From contig NZ_JAJUXI010000005.1 of assembly GCF_021390515.1 (NCBI RefSeq), forward strand, positions 1 through 64,000: 64,000 bases of DNA. The letters are read 5' to 3'. The notes beneath the pieces were generated by a model that saw nothing but the letters and a program-made list of their open reading frames with translations, searched no databases and was not told where the DNA came from. The DNA comes from Dyadobacter sp. CY326. GTDB lineage: Bacteria > Bacteroidota > Bacteroidia > Cytophagales > Spirosomataceae. A program made the position numbers and the translations under genes. Shown here piece by piece: positions 15,298 to 24,065 of the stretch; position 1 is the stretch's first letter, and each line of letters starts with the position of its first letter.

Positions 15298-16221
15298 TTG
15301 AGCTACCAGCGTCCACTGGTGGCGATGAAAACATTATGCGAACTGTTTGGGTATGGCCGTCAGGCATGGTATGAGGCCATAAAATGCAGAGATCGACGGG
15401 CTGATGACGAGCGGCTTTTAGTTGCTCAAATTCGATTGATACGGTTACAGCATCATAAAGTGGGCGCTGAAAAACTATACTTTCAGATGAAAGACTGGTG
15501 CATAGCACATGGTATCAATATTGGACGGGATAAGTTTTTTAACATTTTGAGAGGCAATGGCTTAATGATTCGAAGGAGGACAAGAAAAGCCATTACAACG
15601 AATTCGCGACACAACTTGCGTCGCTATCCAAACCTAATTCGAGAATTAGAAATCTCCGGTCCTAATCAATTATGGCCGGGCCGCCGGGCGGTCAGTGATA
15701 TGACTTATCTTACCCTCACCCGTGGCTTTGTTTACATGAGCCTAGTGACAGACGCATATTCTCGCAAAATTGTAGGCTGGTCAGTGCACAAATCTTTGCA
15801 GACCGAAGGGCCACTTTTAGCTCTGAAAAAAGCGTTGAGAACCATAATGGGAACAGAGAATTTGAAGTTAATCCATCATTCTGATCGAGGAGTTCAATAT
15901 TGTTCAAAGTCGTACATTCAGCTTTTGAAGGATAATAAAGTTGATATCAGCATGACCAAAAATGGAGATCCTTACGAGAATGCGCTAGCAGAAAGAATGA
16001 ACCGAACCTTGAAGGAGGAATTTTCTCTTGATCGGACTTTCTTCTCTTATGAGCAGGCAAAAAAGTTAGCGGCAGAAGCAATTACATATTATAATCAGAC
16101 TAGGCCTCATGCAAGCTGCAATTATCTAACACCCAACCAAGCTCATGAATGTAACGGGCCGATGCAAAAAAAGTGGAGACCAACAAAAAGAAAAACAACT
16201 GGAATATTACAAATCAACTAG
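15298..16221 (+). CDS. IS3-family transposase OrfB (DDE integrase core)
   Basis: 307 residues if started at the TTG at 15298, but normally made as the OrfAB fusion by the upstream slip. N-terminal HTH_21 part (~1-90), then the rve integrase core. Catalytic residues: D in VSDMTYLTL, D in HHSDRGVQYC and E in YENALAERMNRTLKEEF. Odd feature: five residues, PGRRA, lie between NQLW and VSDMTY, where the family has W directly followed by two residues and the first catalytic D. The corresponding 15 bases are very GC-rich unlike the rest of the gene. Confidence 0.9.
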   Translation: MSYQRPLVAMKTLCELFGYGRQAWYEAIKCRDRRADDERLLVAQIRLIRLQHHKVGAEKLYFQMKDWCIAHGINIGRDKFFNILRGNGLMIRRRTRKAITTNSRHNLRRYPNLIRELEISGPNQLWPGRRAVSDMTYLTLTRGFVYMSLVTDAYSRKIVGWSVHKSLQTEGPLLALKKALRTIMGTENLKLIHHSDRGVQYCSKSYIQLLKDNKVDISMTKNGDPYENALAERMNRTLKEEFSLDRTFFSYEQAKKLAAEAITYYNQTRPHASCNYLTPNQAHECNGPMQKKWRPTKRKTTGILQIN

Positions 16222-16364
16222 TCTACAAAATGATTTAAAACTCAACTAATCTGTAAGGTAAAGTCAGCGTAATGCATCAAGGAGCCGGTTCTGGTTTTGG
16301 AGCCTGAAATAAGTATTAATATTGCATTTTGCACATGCGTTAGAAATTCTCTCTTAAATATATG

Positions 16365-17219
16365 TTATAACTTAACCTCCCTAACTTCAAACCCTTTCCT
16401 TCGAAGTAATTGTATTAAGCCAGTTTTAAATTTTAAATGAGCAAGACCTACTGCCACTAAACATGACCCTTCACTCATTTTTGACATAATTTTAGGTATC
16501 CACAGTTCATGCCTTTCAATTGTGTTCTCTTTAAGCAATACGCTTGCTTCCTGATTAAGCATCATATCATTCCGCAACGAATCGTGATAACTTTTCGGAT
16601 CATATAGATCGGGAGTCGTTATTTCTTCCTCTTTAAGATCATTTTTGATCAAAATAATAATAACCTGTGCTAGTTTCCTATGGTCTGCCTTTGCTTCTTG
16701 GCGCGCCATTTGACCGGTTTCATCAAGTTGAAAAGTGGGCTTATTTAAACGCTCCATTTCAAAGTGCAGAAAGTCATCGAATGTCATATCCTGATCTTTC
16801 GTCTCCCCTTTTTTAATCATCATGACCGCCTGTGCCATTCCTTGTAATGATGCATTATTATTGTGTGGTTTGATACTTCCATATGACGAAGCGGTAAAAA
16901 AACTGTCGACTAGGGCATACTCACTTTTCGTAAAAATGGAATCCAGCGGCGGCGAATAGATATCAGCATCCTGAACATTACCGATCACGTTTCCACCTTT
17001 TTCGAATAATCCAAAATCAGAGGACTTTGCAATATTCATGACCGTTGGAAAGCGGTTTAATAATTGTGACGACGCTATATGAACAGTACCGAATAAATAA
17101 GAACTTTTGGATAATCCATTACCTGATACTTCCCATACTACGGACTCATTTTTTTGACCTAAAACGGCTGTTGGAAAAAGTAGACCAATAAAATACCCTA
17201 CTATAAAAAGTTTTTTCAT
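16365..17219 (-). CDS. TraB/GumN-family protein
   Basis: 284 residues with signal peptide (MKKLFIVGYFIGLLFPTAVLG). N-terminal SSYLFGTVHIAS holds the GxxH motif of the TraB/PrgY/GumN family (near residue 46), and the C-terminus has the second GxxH, LVAVGLAHLKFKTGLIQLLR (near residue 258). The family is thought to be metal-dependent and erythromycin-esterase-like, possibly proteolytic; in Bacteroidota the role is unknown. Single gene, downstream of the IS. Confidence 0.85.
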   Translation of the reverse strand: MKKLFIVGYFIGLLFPTAVLGQKNESVVWEVSGNGLSKSSYLFGTVHIASSQLLNRFPTVMNIAKSSDFGLFEKGGNVIGNVQDADIYSPPLDSIFTKSEYALVDSFFTASSYGSIKPHNNNASLQGMAQAVMMIKKGETKDQDMTFDDFLHFEMERLNKPTFQLDETGQMARQEAKADHRKLAQVIIILIKNDLKEEEITTPDLYDPKSYHDSLRNDMMLNQEASVLLKENTIERHELWIPKIMSKMSEGSCLVAVGLAHLKFKTGLIQLLRRKGFEVREVKL

Positions 17220-17274
17220 TTTTCTCAGCTATTATTTACCCAAGTATACTATTTCACATCCCAAATTCAAAACC

Positions 17275-17560
17275 CTCTATTTCTGCAGCGCCAACTCTTG
17301 CTTTTCCTCAATGCCTTGGCTCTGCTCGTGGCTTGTCGGGCTTGGTGGCCCAACAAGCCACGAGCATATTAGTCCGCTGCATGGCAGTCCCGTCAAGCAT
17401 CACTTTTCAGTACTAGAACGTGTCAGATAGCTCACGTTCATAGCCAAACGTTCGGTCAAGTTTCTTACGGCCCCGTAAATCAAGCTGGTCAAACTGCTAA
17501 AATTTCTGGCTGCGGCCGACGTTGTATACTTGTTAACAATCATATGTAGAGTATTGTAAA
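17275..17560. repeat. Repeat X, copy A
   Basis: Similar to 20500-20840 (copy B) and 34775-35050 (copy C). Shared landmarks include CTTGGCTCTGCTC, TCCGCTGCATGGCAGTCCC, CAAACGTTCGGTCAA and TAAAATAAACGTTCG. On the minus strand the copies look like the decayed end of one protein gene (copy B: MLNGTPMDGADMIVAERNHQ). Copy A contains an extra perfect hairpin: TGCTCGTGGCTTGT (17323-17336) with its complement at 17353-17366. Confidence 0.6.
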
Positions 17561-17580
17561 ATAAACGTTCGTTTACATTT

Positions 17581-17662
17581 TAACCACGGTTTGAATGAAC
17601 CCGGCTGTGCATGAAGAGATTGCAATGATTGTAGATTGTCTAAAAGTTGGTTCGTTTTATTT
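17581..17662. repeat. Dispersed repeat R, copy 1 (short)
   Basis: Starts ACCACGGTTTGAATGAACC, then CGGCTGTGCAT and ATTGTAGATTGT, ending GGTTCGTTTTAT. Member of a family found also at 20841, 25778 and 28253; it follows repeat X copy A directly. Confidence 0.6.
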
Positions 17663-17730
17663 TCTGTGCTGCAATACATTTATACTAATATATTTAACCA
17701 ACAAGTATCTCAGCGGAAATACCAAGTTCT

Positions 17731-18267
17731 ATGCTTAATCAGTCAATCAACATGTTGTGGACTTTGGCCTCCTTTGTTGTAGTCGGCAGCTACTGGGGTG
17801 ATTATCTTGCAGAAAATGAGTCTTTATGGTCACTGTACACAATTATTGTAATAAGTATAGTAGCATACTCGATTCCAAATCAATGGCTATCAGCGATAGC
17901 ACTTAGCACTAAGCGCCAGACTTATGAGCGAATCGGCATTAGGATTGTCCTTTGGTTGGTGCAGAATGGTAAGCTTGTTAGCCGTATCGAGAAAGCGTGG
18001 AGCAGCAAATCTAGATCTAATATGAGTTTTAAAAGAGTTGCAGCCCATTTGAAGGCTATTGCCATTGCGGAAAGATTTCATTGTAGCTGTTTTGTGTTTT
18101 TTGGCTTGAGCACTGTAAGTGCCTTGTCAATTGGCAAAGTCAGAGCAGCTTTATTTATTACCCTTTGGAACATACTATATAATGTCTATCCTATCCTTCT
18201 GCAACAATACATCAGGCTTAGAATCAATAATATCATCGCTCACCGTCTGAGCTCTGAAAGCAGCTAA
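17731..18267 (+). CDS. Membrane protein resembling CrtO-type acyltransferases
   Basis: 178 residues with about four hydrophobic helices. The order of motifs (a His in AERFHCSCFVFFGLS, then TLWNILYNVYPILLQQYIRL with R-x-R-I) matches the small membrane acyltransferase-like family that includes glycosyl-diaponeurosporenoate acyltransferase (CrtO); the N-x-YPxxLQxYxRxR end is characteristic. No carotenoid genes surround it, so the family name does not establish function. The ATG at 17731 is the first in the frame. Confidence 0.55.
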   Translation: MLNQSINMLWTLASFVVVGSYWGDYLAENESLWSLYTIIVISIVAYSIPNQWLSAIALSTKRQTYERIGIRIVLWLVQNGKLVSRIEKAWSSKSRSNMSFKRVAAHLKAIAIAERFHCSCFVFFGLSTVSALSIGKVRAALFITLWNILYNVYPILLQQYIRLRINNIIAHRLSSESS

Positions 18268-18445
18268 CCTGCAACCTTCCGGCTCATTACCACGCTATTT
18301 CAGTGTAATACAACCTATTTTATAACTACATGATATGTTAAACAGCAAACCAATTTACGCTGCGTTACTGCTATCGAAAGCTCTTTGATCAGCCTCACTC
18401 AGTGGTTAAACAGTAGACTACGTCACTTGGTCATATTGATAAATG

Positions 18446-19282
18446 CTATAAGTATGGCTTAATTTTCATATTTCTTCGAATTCGATTCTTGATCCCGACA
18501 TACGCTGTGAGAAGCACAAGTGGGATTATTGTCAGTTTCCATACAATGAGAACGTTTGGTGGGGAAGTCAGATAGGGAAAGAAAAAAATGGGCAGACTAG
18601 CGTTCACAGAAAGGTGGGTAAAAATTGCGATAAGGACACTGCCGTTTGTTATAGACGATATGTAAGTAAAAAGATAAGATAAGCAAATTGTCGTAAGCAG
18701 ATAAATCGACACATTTAAAAAGGTGATGTCTCCATTTGAAATAAGCGCCCCAGTAGGCCCGAAAAAAAGAGGGATATGCCAAGTACACCAGATCAAACCA
18801 ATTATTATACTGGACTTTGTTGAAGAATGGCGTTCCAACAGTTTAGGAAGTAAAAAACCTCTCCATCCAAGTTCTTCGCCCATAGGTCCAGCGAACAGAC
18901 CATACCCAACCATAGATGGGATTATTGCTACTTTGCTCATACTAAAATCTCCAACTGGTTCGATAAACAAATGGTAGATATAGATTCCTAATAACATGAA
19001 TATAACTGGCAAGGTAAAAATTGCAAAATACACCTTGGGCGATGCCCGCCATAAAAGAAGTTTTTGTAGCAAAGTTCGTAGGTCTGTGCCTCCTTCAAAA
19101 TAACCAGTTGTAATAATTGCAGCGAGGGAAGGCCCATATGCTCCAATGAAAAAGAAACTAATGAAATAAGTCACGCTATCTTGCACTGCGCCACTTTTTA
19201 AATAATATAGAGCAATACCCCAGTTAAGCCAACTCCAGACGAAAGTAAGGAGCAGAAATACAATAATCTTGATCTTCATCAC
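18446..19282 (-). CDS. CPBP-family intramembrane metalloprotease
   Basis: 278 residues with about eight helices. The Abi/CPBP signature is present: GEELGWRGFLLPKLL (EE-x3-R) near residue 137, IIGLIWCTWHIPLFFGP with the second-motif His near residue 170, and a third motif FTHLSVNASLP near residue 240. The family includes CAAX-prenyl protease-like enzymes and bacteriocin-immunity proteins; the inner membrane is the expected location. Single gene. Confidence 0.85.
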   Translation of the reverse strand: MMKIKIIVFLLLTFVWSWLNWGIALYYLKSGAVQDSVTYFISFFFIGAYGPSLAAIITTGYFEGGTDLRTLLQKLLLWRASPKVYFAIFTLPVIFMLLGIYIYHLFIEPVGDFSMSKVAIIPSMVGYGLFAGPMGEELGWRGFLLPKLLERHSSTKSSIIIGLIWCTWHIPLFFGPTGALISNGDITFLNVSIYLLTTICLSYLFTYISSITNGSVLIAIFTHLSVNASLPIFFFPYLTSPPNVLIVWKLTIIPLVLLTAYVGIKNRIRRNMKIKPYL

Positions 19283-19722
19283 TTAAATCAGTTACAGAAG
19301 GGAAAAGGAGTTTCCTCAGGGAATTTTAGTTACTTTTTGTTGTAAGCATGTAATCATAACGCCAAAAGGCTTAAATGTCCAACAAATACTAGCCCGTACG
19401 TGAGCATCTATCGATCAATGAGAGTATGCTGGTGAAATGAATCTAGCACTTGGGAGTGCATACCAATCGGCTCGAATTTGGTTTAATGCTAATTCTAAGT
19501 GCTACATACAGAACACCGAAGGACATTCAGTCGCTGTCTCAGTTAGTAGTAACACTTATTCATTAGTACGACAAATATTATCTAATTGCTGATTTACAAT
19601 GCGTCGAGCGGCAGTTCCTTATGCTCTCGCAGCCTGAGAAACAAGGTCATTAGATTGGATTTTTTTGATTTGACTTATTTTATAAAAATTTGTACTATTG
19701 ATGTATACTTAATCTTCAAACC
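19283..19722. other. Gene-free region
   Basis: 440 bases between divergent genes. I see nothing beyond AT-rich DNA near 19660-19710 that may hold the promoter of the gene at 19723. Confidence 0.5.
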
Positions 19723-20472
19723 ATGAAAAATCTATTATATGTGTCCTTTTTTGCATTACTGTGCAGCACAGTAATGGCTCAAAGTATCAAGACAGAAATT
19801 GTGGGCAATAAGCAAATGATAAATTTGAGTCGAGAGATTGCAAATTTTAATTATTTAAGAATTGTCAGCCTGGATGTAGATTTACAAAAGGGAGCCGCTA
19901 ATTTTATTTCTCTAAGCGCAGAATCGAATATTATTGAGCATATCATAAGCAAAGTTGATGGCGACACGCTTTTTATACATTTTGACAGAAACCAGCCATT
20001 AAGAAATGTTGAAAGTCCTAAAATAACGCTGAATTTCATTAATTTAAATAGTGTACTGGGTAGCGCTTCTAACATCAAATTGCTTTCTCCATTAGAAAAT
20101 GATTCGCTGCTGGTAAAGCTTCAAACGAAATCATCAATTCAAGGAGTAGTTAAACTAAATTTTTTAGATTTAAGAATGGCAACATCCTGTAACGCGGAAA
20201 TTAGTGGATCAACTGACATTGCGCATGCAGAATTATTTACAAAGAGTATTCTAAATGCTAAGAACCTAATAGTAAACGATTTGACTTTGACTGAAGAAAC
20301 GCTTTCCAGAGCTGACGTAAATGTTTTGAAGCAACTCACAGCCAAGTTATTTGTTGAAAGCATTCTGAATAATACAGGAAATGCTAAGTCAGATATCACT
20401 TATCCGTCAATGGATCAAATGGTATCTACAAAATCATTTACTCAAAACGTTGACCTGCAAAATTTTAATTAA
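19723..20472 (+). CDS. Secreted DUF2807-like (GIN domain) protein
   Basis: 249 residues with a signal peptide ending near residue 19 (MKNLLYVSFFALLCSTVMA). The rest is a regular beta-solenoid-like sequence of short strands, with segments such as SISGSTDIAHAELFTKSIL and NAKNLIVNDLTL typical of DUF2807 putative adhesin heads. The FNYLRIVSLDVDLQKGAANF stretch corresponds to the usual F..I.....v.v.l..G. opening. It is probably exported to the periplasm or surface. No partner gene. Confidence 0.65.
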   Translation: MKNLLYVSFFALLCSTVMAQSIKTEIVGNKQMINLSREIANFNYLRIVSLDVDLQKGAANFISLSAESNIIEHIISKVDGDTLFIHFDRNQPLRNVESPKITLNFINLNSVLGSASNIKLLSPLENDSLLVKLQTKSSIQGVVKLNFLDLRMATSCNAEISGSTDIAHAELFTKSILNAKNLIVNDLTLTEETLSRADVNVLKQLTAKLFVESILNNTGNAKSDITYPSMDQMVSTKSFTQNVDLQNFN

Positions 20473-20499
20473 AAACCTAAACCCCTCAATTTCTGCTGC

Positions 20500-20840
20500 T
20501 CCTGCTGGCTTGATCTCAGGCTGTTGCACCAGCCCCTTCTTTTCCCCTTTGTTCTGCTCGAAAGCCTGGCTCTGCTCTTTGGCTCGTTTGGCCTGGTGAT
20601 TTCGCTCGGCCACAATCATATCGGCGCCGTCCATCGGTGTTCCGTTCAGCATTACTTTGTGGTATTAGAAGGTCCCGCTCAGCTCACATTGATAGTCAAA
20701 CGTTCGGTCAAAAGCGTTCTCACAGCGCTCGGTAACACCCAGCCGGTCAAACTGCCCGAATTTCTGGCTGTACCCTGCGTTGCTTTCTCGATGACAATAA
20801 AGTACTAATCTATTATAAAACAAGCGTTGTTTTACATTTG
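20500..20840. repeat. Repeat X, copy B
   Basis: Best-preserved copy of repeat X. The minus strand is open for 72 codons at 20434-20652 (MLNGTPMDGADMIVAERNHQ, then an AKRAKEQSQAFEQNKGEKKG region), and similar codons continue upstream after one stop (FGQFDRLGVTERCENAFDRT). It looks like the C-terminal part of a plasmid or conjugation-type protein rather than a living gene. Confidence 0.6.
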
Positions 20841-21120
20841 ACCACGGTTTGAATGAACCCGGCTGTTATAAAAGATTCGGATGATTGTAGATTGTGTAAA
20901 AATTCGTTCGTTTAACTACATACCTGATAGGCCATGAATTAGATCTCCGATGTAATCATCAGGACTCTTTTACACGAAAATTTCAGAATTAAATTGCCAT
21001 GATATAGGTACCAATATTTAAGACGGGTCAAGAGTCTAAGACTATTGAGGACTACGGTTTTGAATGAACCCGACTGTGCAAAATATCTCTGTTATAACAG
21101 TGCAAAACAATTCAAAAATC
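20841..21120. repeat. Dispersed repeat R, copy 2 (long, with a terminal variant)
   Basis: Starts ACCACGGTTTGAATGAACC and runs through TACATACCTGATAGGCC, AGATCTCCGATGTAA and GGTACCAATATTTAAGACGG. A second start-like block, ACGGTTTTGAATGAACCCG (about 21054), opens a distinct tail with GTGCAAAATATCTCTGTT and GTGCAAAACAATTC that recurs at 45733-45805. Confidence 0.65.
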
Positions 21121-21486
21121 TACATCTTGTTATAGATAACCTCTATTACATGTTGTAATTCCACTTTTCCAATGATAACCTGCAAATGCTGATTAATTTT
21201 CAACCGTAAGATGCTGTAGCGGTCAAAAAAAAGCGGACAATGTTGCTCCGCCTTTTTGAAAATTACCGATACCAAATTTTTAAAGCCTTCCGGAAACATG
21301 CATTTTTGATGTTCGGGAATTCTATGACAAGTCATAACGAAGATTGGAAAGCGGCAACTCTTTCCTTCTGATCTCCGTCTACCAGATACCTCTAAGGATT
21401 TACGTCATACAATGATACTTTCCGATTAGTAGTGCTTAGCTTACTTTCCTGAATGCACTATTACAAATGTTCACAAACATCGGATA
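21121..21486. other. Gene-free stretch
   Basis: A 71-codon minus-strand frame (21120-21335) has no recognisable features. TAGTGC at 21430 and GCACTA at 21455 form a dyad with a 19-base gap just beyond the receptor stop, possibly a weak terminator stem. Confidence 0.3.
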
Positions 21487-23919
21487 TCAGTTCTCCTTGG
21501 TATCACTTCTACGTCTTTCATCCGCAGCGGAGTCGCTCTTTTTGACTTTGTTTATTTGCCCGCCGAAGTTATAGGTGAAGTTTAATCGCAGGGTCGTCGT
21601 TTCGTACCTGTTTTCCCAAACCTGCCGGAGTGCCAGCGATTGTTGTAAATACCTGTTTTTAAAAGTACTGAAGATGTCTGTCACGTTCAGCGAGACGGTT
21701 GCCCGTTTTTTTAACAAGGATTGCCGTAAGCCGGATGTTAATGTAAAATAAGCGTCGGTTTTAATGTTACGTTCCTGTGATTTTCCACGGTAGCGAAAGA
21801 GAATCAGCCAGGATAACTGTTTAGTAAGTGAAAAGCTGTTGTAAGTGTCAAAATTGAAGTTTGTAATGCCCGTTATATTTACATGATCATCCACCAACTG
21901 ATAGGATAACTTTCGCAAATTGATATTCGTGCTTGTGTACCACCAAGGCTTGATCTGACGATTATAAGCTGTAATCAGGCTAACAGTTTGTGTGTAGCGA
22001 TTATTGACCGGTCTGGTCACCGTGCTGTCCCCGCTCTGGTTCTGAAAAGCAAAATAGGTAAAGTCGCGAAAATCGATCCCGAAGTTGGCAGTTACAAAAA
22101 GTGCGGTGCGGTAGGCCAGCGTAGCCGAACCGTTATAGGATGAAACAGGCCGCAGGTTAGGATTTCCTTGTACAAAATTGTTTGCATTGACAATCCGGAG
22201 CAGCGGGTTCATATTCTCGTAGGTCGGCCGGTTTGTCTTTTTGTCAAAACTGAAAATAAAACTATGCTTGTCAGTGAATTTGTAATCAAAAAATACCGTA
22301 GGAAACAGTTGAATATAATTCTGGCTGAACCGCTGGTTTGACTGCAATTGCCGGCCGCTGTTCCACGTACCTTCTGCCCGTAAACCGAGCTGGTAGGATA
22401 ATTTTTTCAGCTCCTGATGAAATGTAGTATATAATGCATGAATGCTTTCCGAATAGCGGTAAAGGTCACTTTGTGAGTCATTGGGTATCAACTTGCTTCC
22501 ATTAATGTCATAGAGCACGTTTCGGTTATATGTCTCCACGTAGCTAGACTTGAACCCGGATTCCATCTGCGCTTTGTGTTTGAGCGGAAGGGTCAAGTCG
22601 GCTTTGGCCGAATAAACGTCAAATGCATTATTCTGATCAAAGAAGGTGCGTCTTAGCTCATCACGACCCTGACTAAATATCCGCTCGGTATTATGCTGGT
22701 CGGAATAGTTGGCATTCCGGTAATAATCCAGATCGACGGTTAGTTCTTTGCCCAGAGTATCCATTTGATGGAGCAAATGCAGGCCGGAGGAAAAGTTGTT
22801 CATTTTTGTTTTGACACGGTTATCAAAATTGCCGGCCAAGCTTTTTTCATCAAGGTTCATCATCTCAGAAAAAGCATTCTTTTTAAACAATTGCAGTGCA
22901 TTCATAACTGCGAATGACAAGGTTGTTTTCTTTGTTAAATAAAGGTCCAGGCCAATATTGGGTGTAATATTGTTCATTTGACGGACACTTTTGATCATTG
23001 ATTCGGTGCCACCGGAAATTATGCCAGACTCTCCGGACGTGGTTGCCAAAATGTAATTATCGACAAAATATTTATTGAAATTGTAGTCCGTATTCAGTAG
23101 CAGATTGTACTTGCATGTTTTAAAATTGAGATTAAATCCGCCGGTGTATTTGGCATATCGCCCAAATCCCCCACCACCGTAGACATTGCCTCTGAGCCCT
23201 TCCCTGCTGCCTCTTTTCCTGACAATATTGATGATGCCTCCACTCGCAGAAGCATCGTATTTGGAGGACGGACGAGCAATCAGCTCCACCCTTTCAATGG
23301 ATGTGGCCGACATACCCCGAAGTAAGCCTGCCAGCGCATCGGCGGAGAGTGGAGTTGGTTTACCGTCAATGTATATACGTACATTTCGACCATTCAAATA
23401 GACCATATTGTCAGGGTTAACCTGTATGCCCGGCAGCCGGTCCATTACTTCCATCAGAGAAGAACCACCAGTAAACTGATCGCTCAGGTTAATTACAATT
23501 TTGTCGGCACGTTGCTCGATAAATGGTTTTTGTCCTGTTATAGTAACAGCTGACAGATTCTTAGTCGCGGGTTTCAGTTGGATATTCCCCAGCTCATTAG
23601 CTCTGGCAACGGCAACAGATTCAATTTGCTTTCTGTATGTTTCGTAGCCTAGCATTGTTATTTCAAGTATAAAAACGCCCGTTGGAACATTAAGGAGTAT
23701 AAACTTTCCGTCAATTTCACTCAGTGCCGTTTTGGTAACTGTGGAATCATGTATAGCTTTCAAAATGATCGCCGCAAATGGAAGCGGCTGTTGTTTTTCG
23801 TCCAGGATCACACCGGAAACATGGGTATCAACCATTTCCTGGGCAATCGAAAATCTTGGTAAAAAGTCGAAAAACAATAGCAGCACTAAGAAGCTGATAT
23901 AACCCGCAAATTTTTTCAT
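21487..23919 (-). CDS. TonB-dependent outer-membrane receptor with CarboxypepD-like domain
   Basis: 810 residues. Signal peptide to about residue 26; carboxypeptidase regulatory-like beta domain ~32-115 (VSGVILDEKQQPLPFAAIIL); plug ~120-230 (LMEVMDRLPGIQVNPDNMVY, YIDGKPTPL); then a 16-22-strand barrel of the OMP_b-brl_3 type. The length fits the family. It is the third gene after a BlaI-type repressor and a BlaR1/TonB fusion in the same direction, with its own promoter 130 bases into the gap. Transport substrate is unknown; that context suggests signal-dependent expression. Confidence 0.9.
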   Translation of the reverse strand: MKKFAGYISFLVLLLFFDFLPRFSIAQEMVDTHVSGVILDEKQQPLPFAAIILKAIHDSTVTKTALSEIDGKFILLNVPTGVFILEITMLGYETYRKQIESVAVARANELGNIQLKPATKNLSAVTITGQKPFIEQRADKIVINLSDQFTGGSSLMEVMDRLPGIQVNPDNMVYLNGRNVRIYIDGKPTPLSADALAGLLRGMSATSIERVELIARPSSKYDASASGGIINIVRKRGSREGLRGNVYGGGGFGRYAKYTGGFNLNFKTCKYNLLLNTDYNFNKYFVDNYILATTSGESGIISGGTESMIKSVRQMNNITPNIGLDLYLTKKTTLSFAVMNALQLFKKNAFSEMMNLDEKSLAGNFDNRVKTKMNNFSSGLHLLHQMDTLGKELTVDLDYYRNANYSDQHNTERIFSQGRDELRRTFFDQNNAFDVYSAKADLTLPLKHKAQMESGFKSSYVETYNRNVLYDINGSKLIPNDSQSDLYRYSESIHALYTTFHQELKKLSYQLGLRAEGTWNSGRQLQSNQRFSQNYIQLFPTVFFDYKFTDKHSFIFSFDKKTNRPTYENMNPLLRIVNANNFVQGNPNLRPVSSYNGSATLAYRTALFVTANFGIDFRDFTYFAFQNQSGDSTVTRPVNNRYTQTVSLITAYNRQIKPWWYTSTNINLRKLSYQLVDDHVNITGITNFNFDTYNSFSLTKQLSWLILFRYRGKSQERNIKTDAYFTLTSGLRQSLLKKRATVSLNVTDIFSTFKNRYLQQSLALRQVWENRYETTTLRLNFTYNFGGQINKVKKSDSAADERRRSDTKEN

Positions 23920-23955
23920 GGCAAAGCTGTTTGAACTGAAAATTTCTAATCAGAA

Positions 23956-23963
23956 CAAATGTA
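23956..23963 (-). promoter_or_regulatory. -7 element of the TonB receptor promoter
   Basis: TACATTTG on the minus strand is an exact TAnnTTTG. The -33 position 19 bases upstream reads TTTA rather than TTTG. The start codon is 37 bases downstream. Confidence 0.55.
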
Positions 23964-24001
23964 TAACTTATATTTTAGTTAATAAACTATTTTATAAGTT
24001 A
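23964..24001. promoter_or_regulatory. Nested 38-bp palindrome, candidate BlaI-type operator
   Basis: Outer arms TAACTTATA / TATAAGTTA (23964-23972 and 23993-24001) enclose inner arms TAGTT / AACTA (23976-23980, 23985-23989). It abuts the -7 element and fills the -33 to -7 interval, an ideal place for repression. The TAGTT half-site is shared with the palindrome before the blaI-type gene. Confidence 0.55.
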
Positions 24002-24065
24002 CCATGGCTTATTATTTAGTTGCAGTAATTCTACCTTTCCCAATTCCGCTAGTGTATCCTGTCAA

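Larger units (their letters stand above)
14860..16266 (+). mobile_element. IS3-family insertion sequence with orfA/orfB
   Basis: About 1407 bp. The left end starts TGACTTTAC (14860-14868) and the right end, read inwards, also starts TGACTTTAC (16266 back to 16258), with further partial matching over the next ~12 bases, so these are imperfect terminal inverted repeats. Between them are orfA (14915-15292) and orfB (15298-16221) in the -1 frame. I see no obvious target-site duplication: flanks are CAT on the left and GCG on the right. Coding frames are open, so the element is recent compared with the relics around it. Confidence 0.85.

Noticed and set aside
20434-20652. 72-codon minus-strand frame in repeat X copy B as a living gene
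   Set aside because: The same sequence recurs broken in copies A and C and similar codons continue upstream past a stop, so it is a relic.
21120-21335. 71-codon minus-strand frame
   Set aside because: No signal, domain or coding bias that I can see; it lies at the edge of repeat R copy 2.
21430-21460. TAGTGC and GCACTA near the end of the TonB receptor gene
   Set aside because: The arms are 19 bases apart rather than 4, lie downstream of a stop codon, and have no promoter; not counted as a sixth operator.
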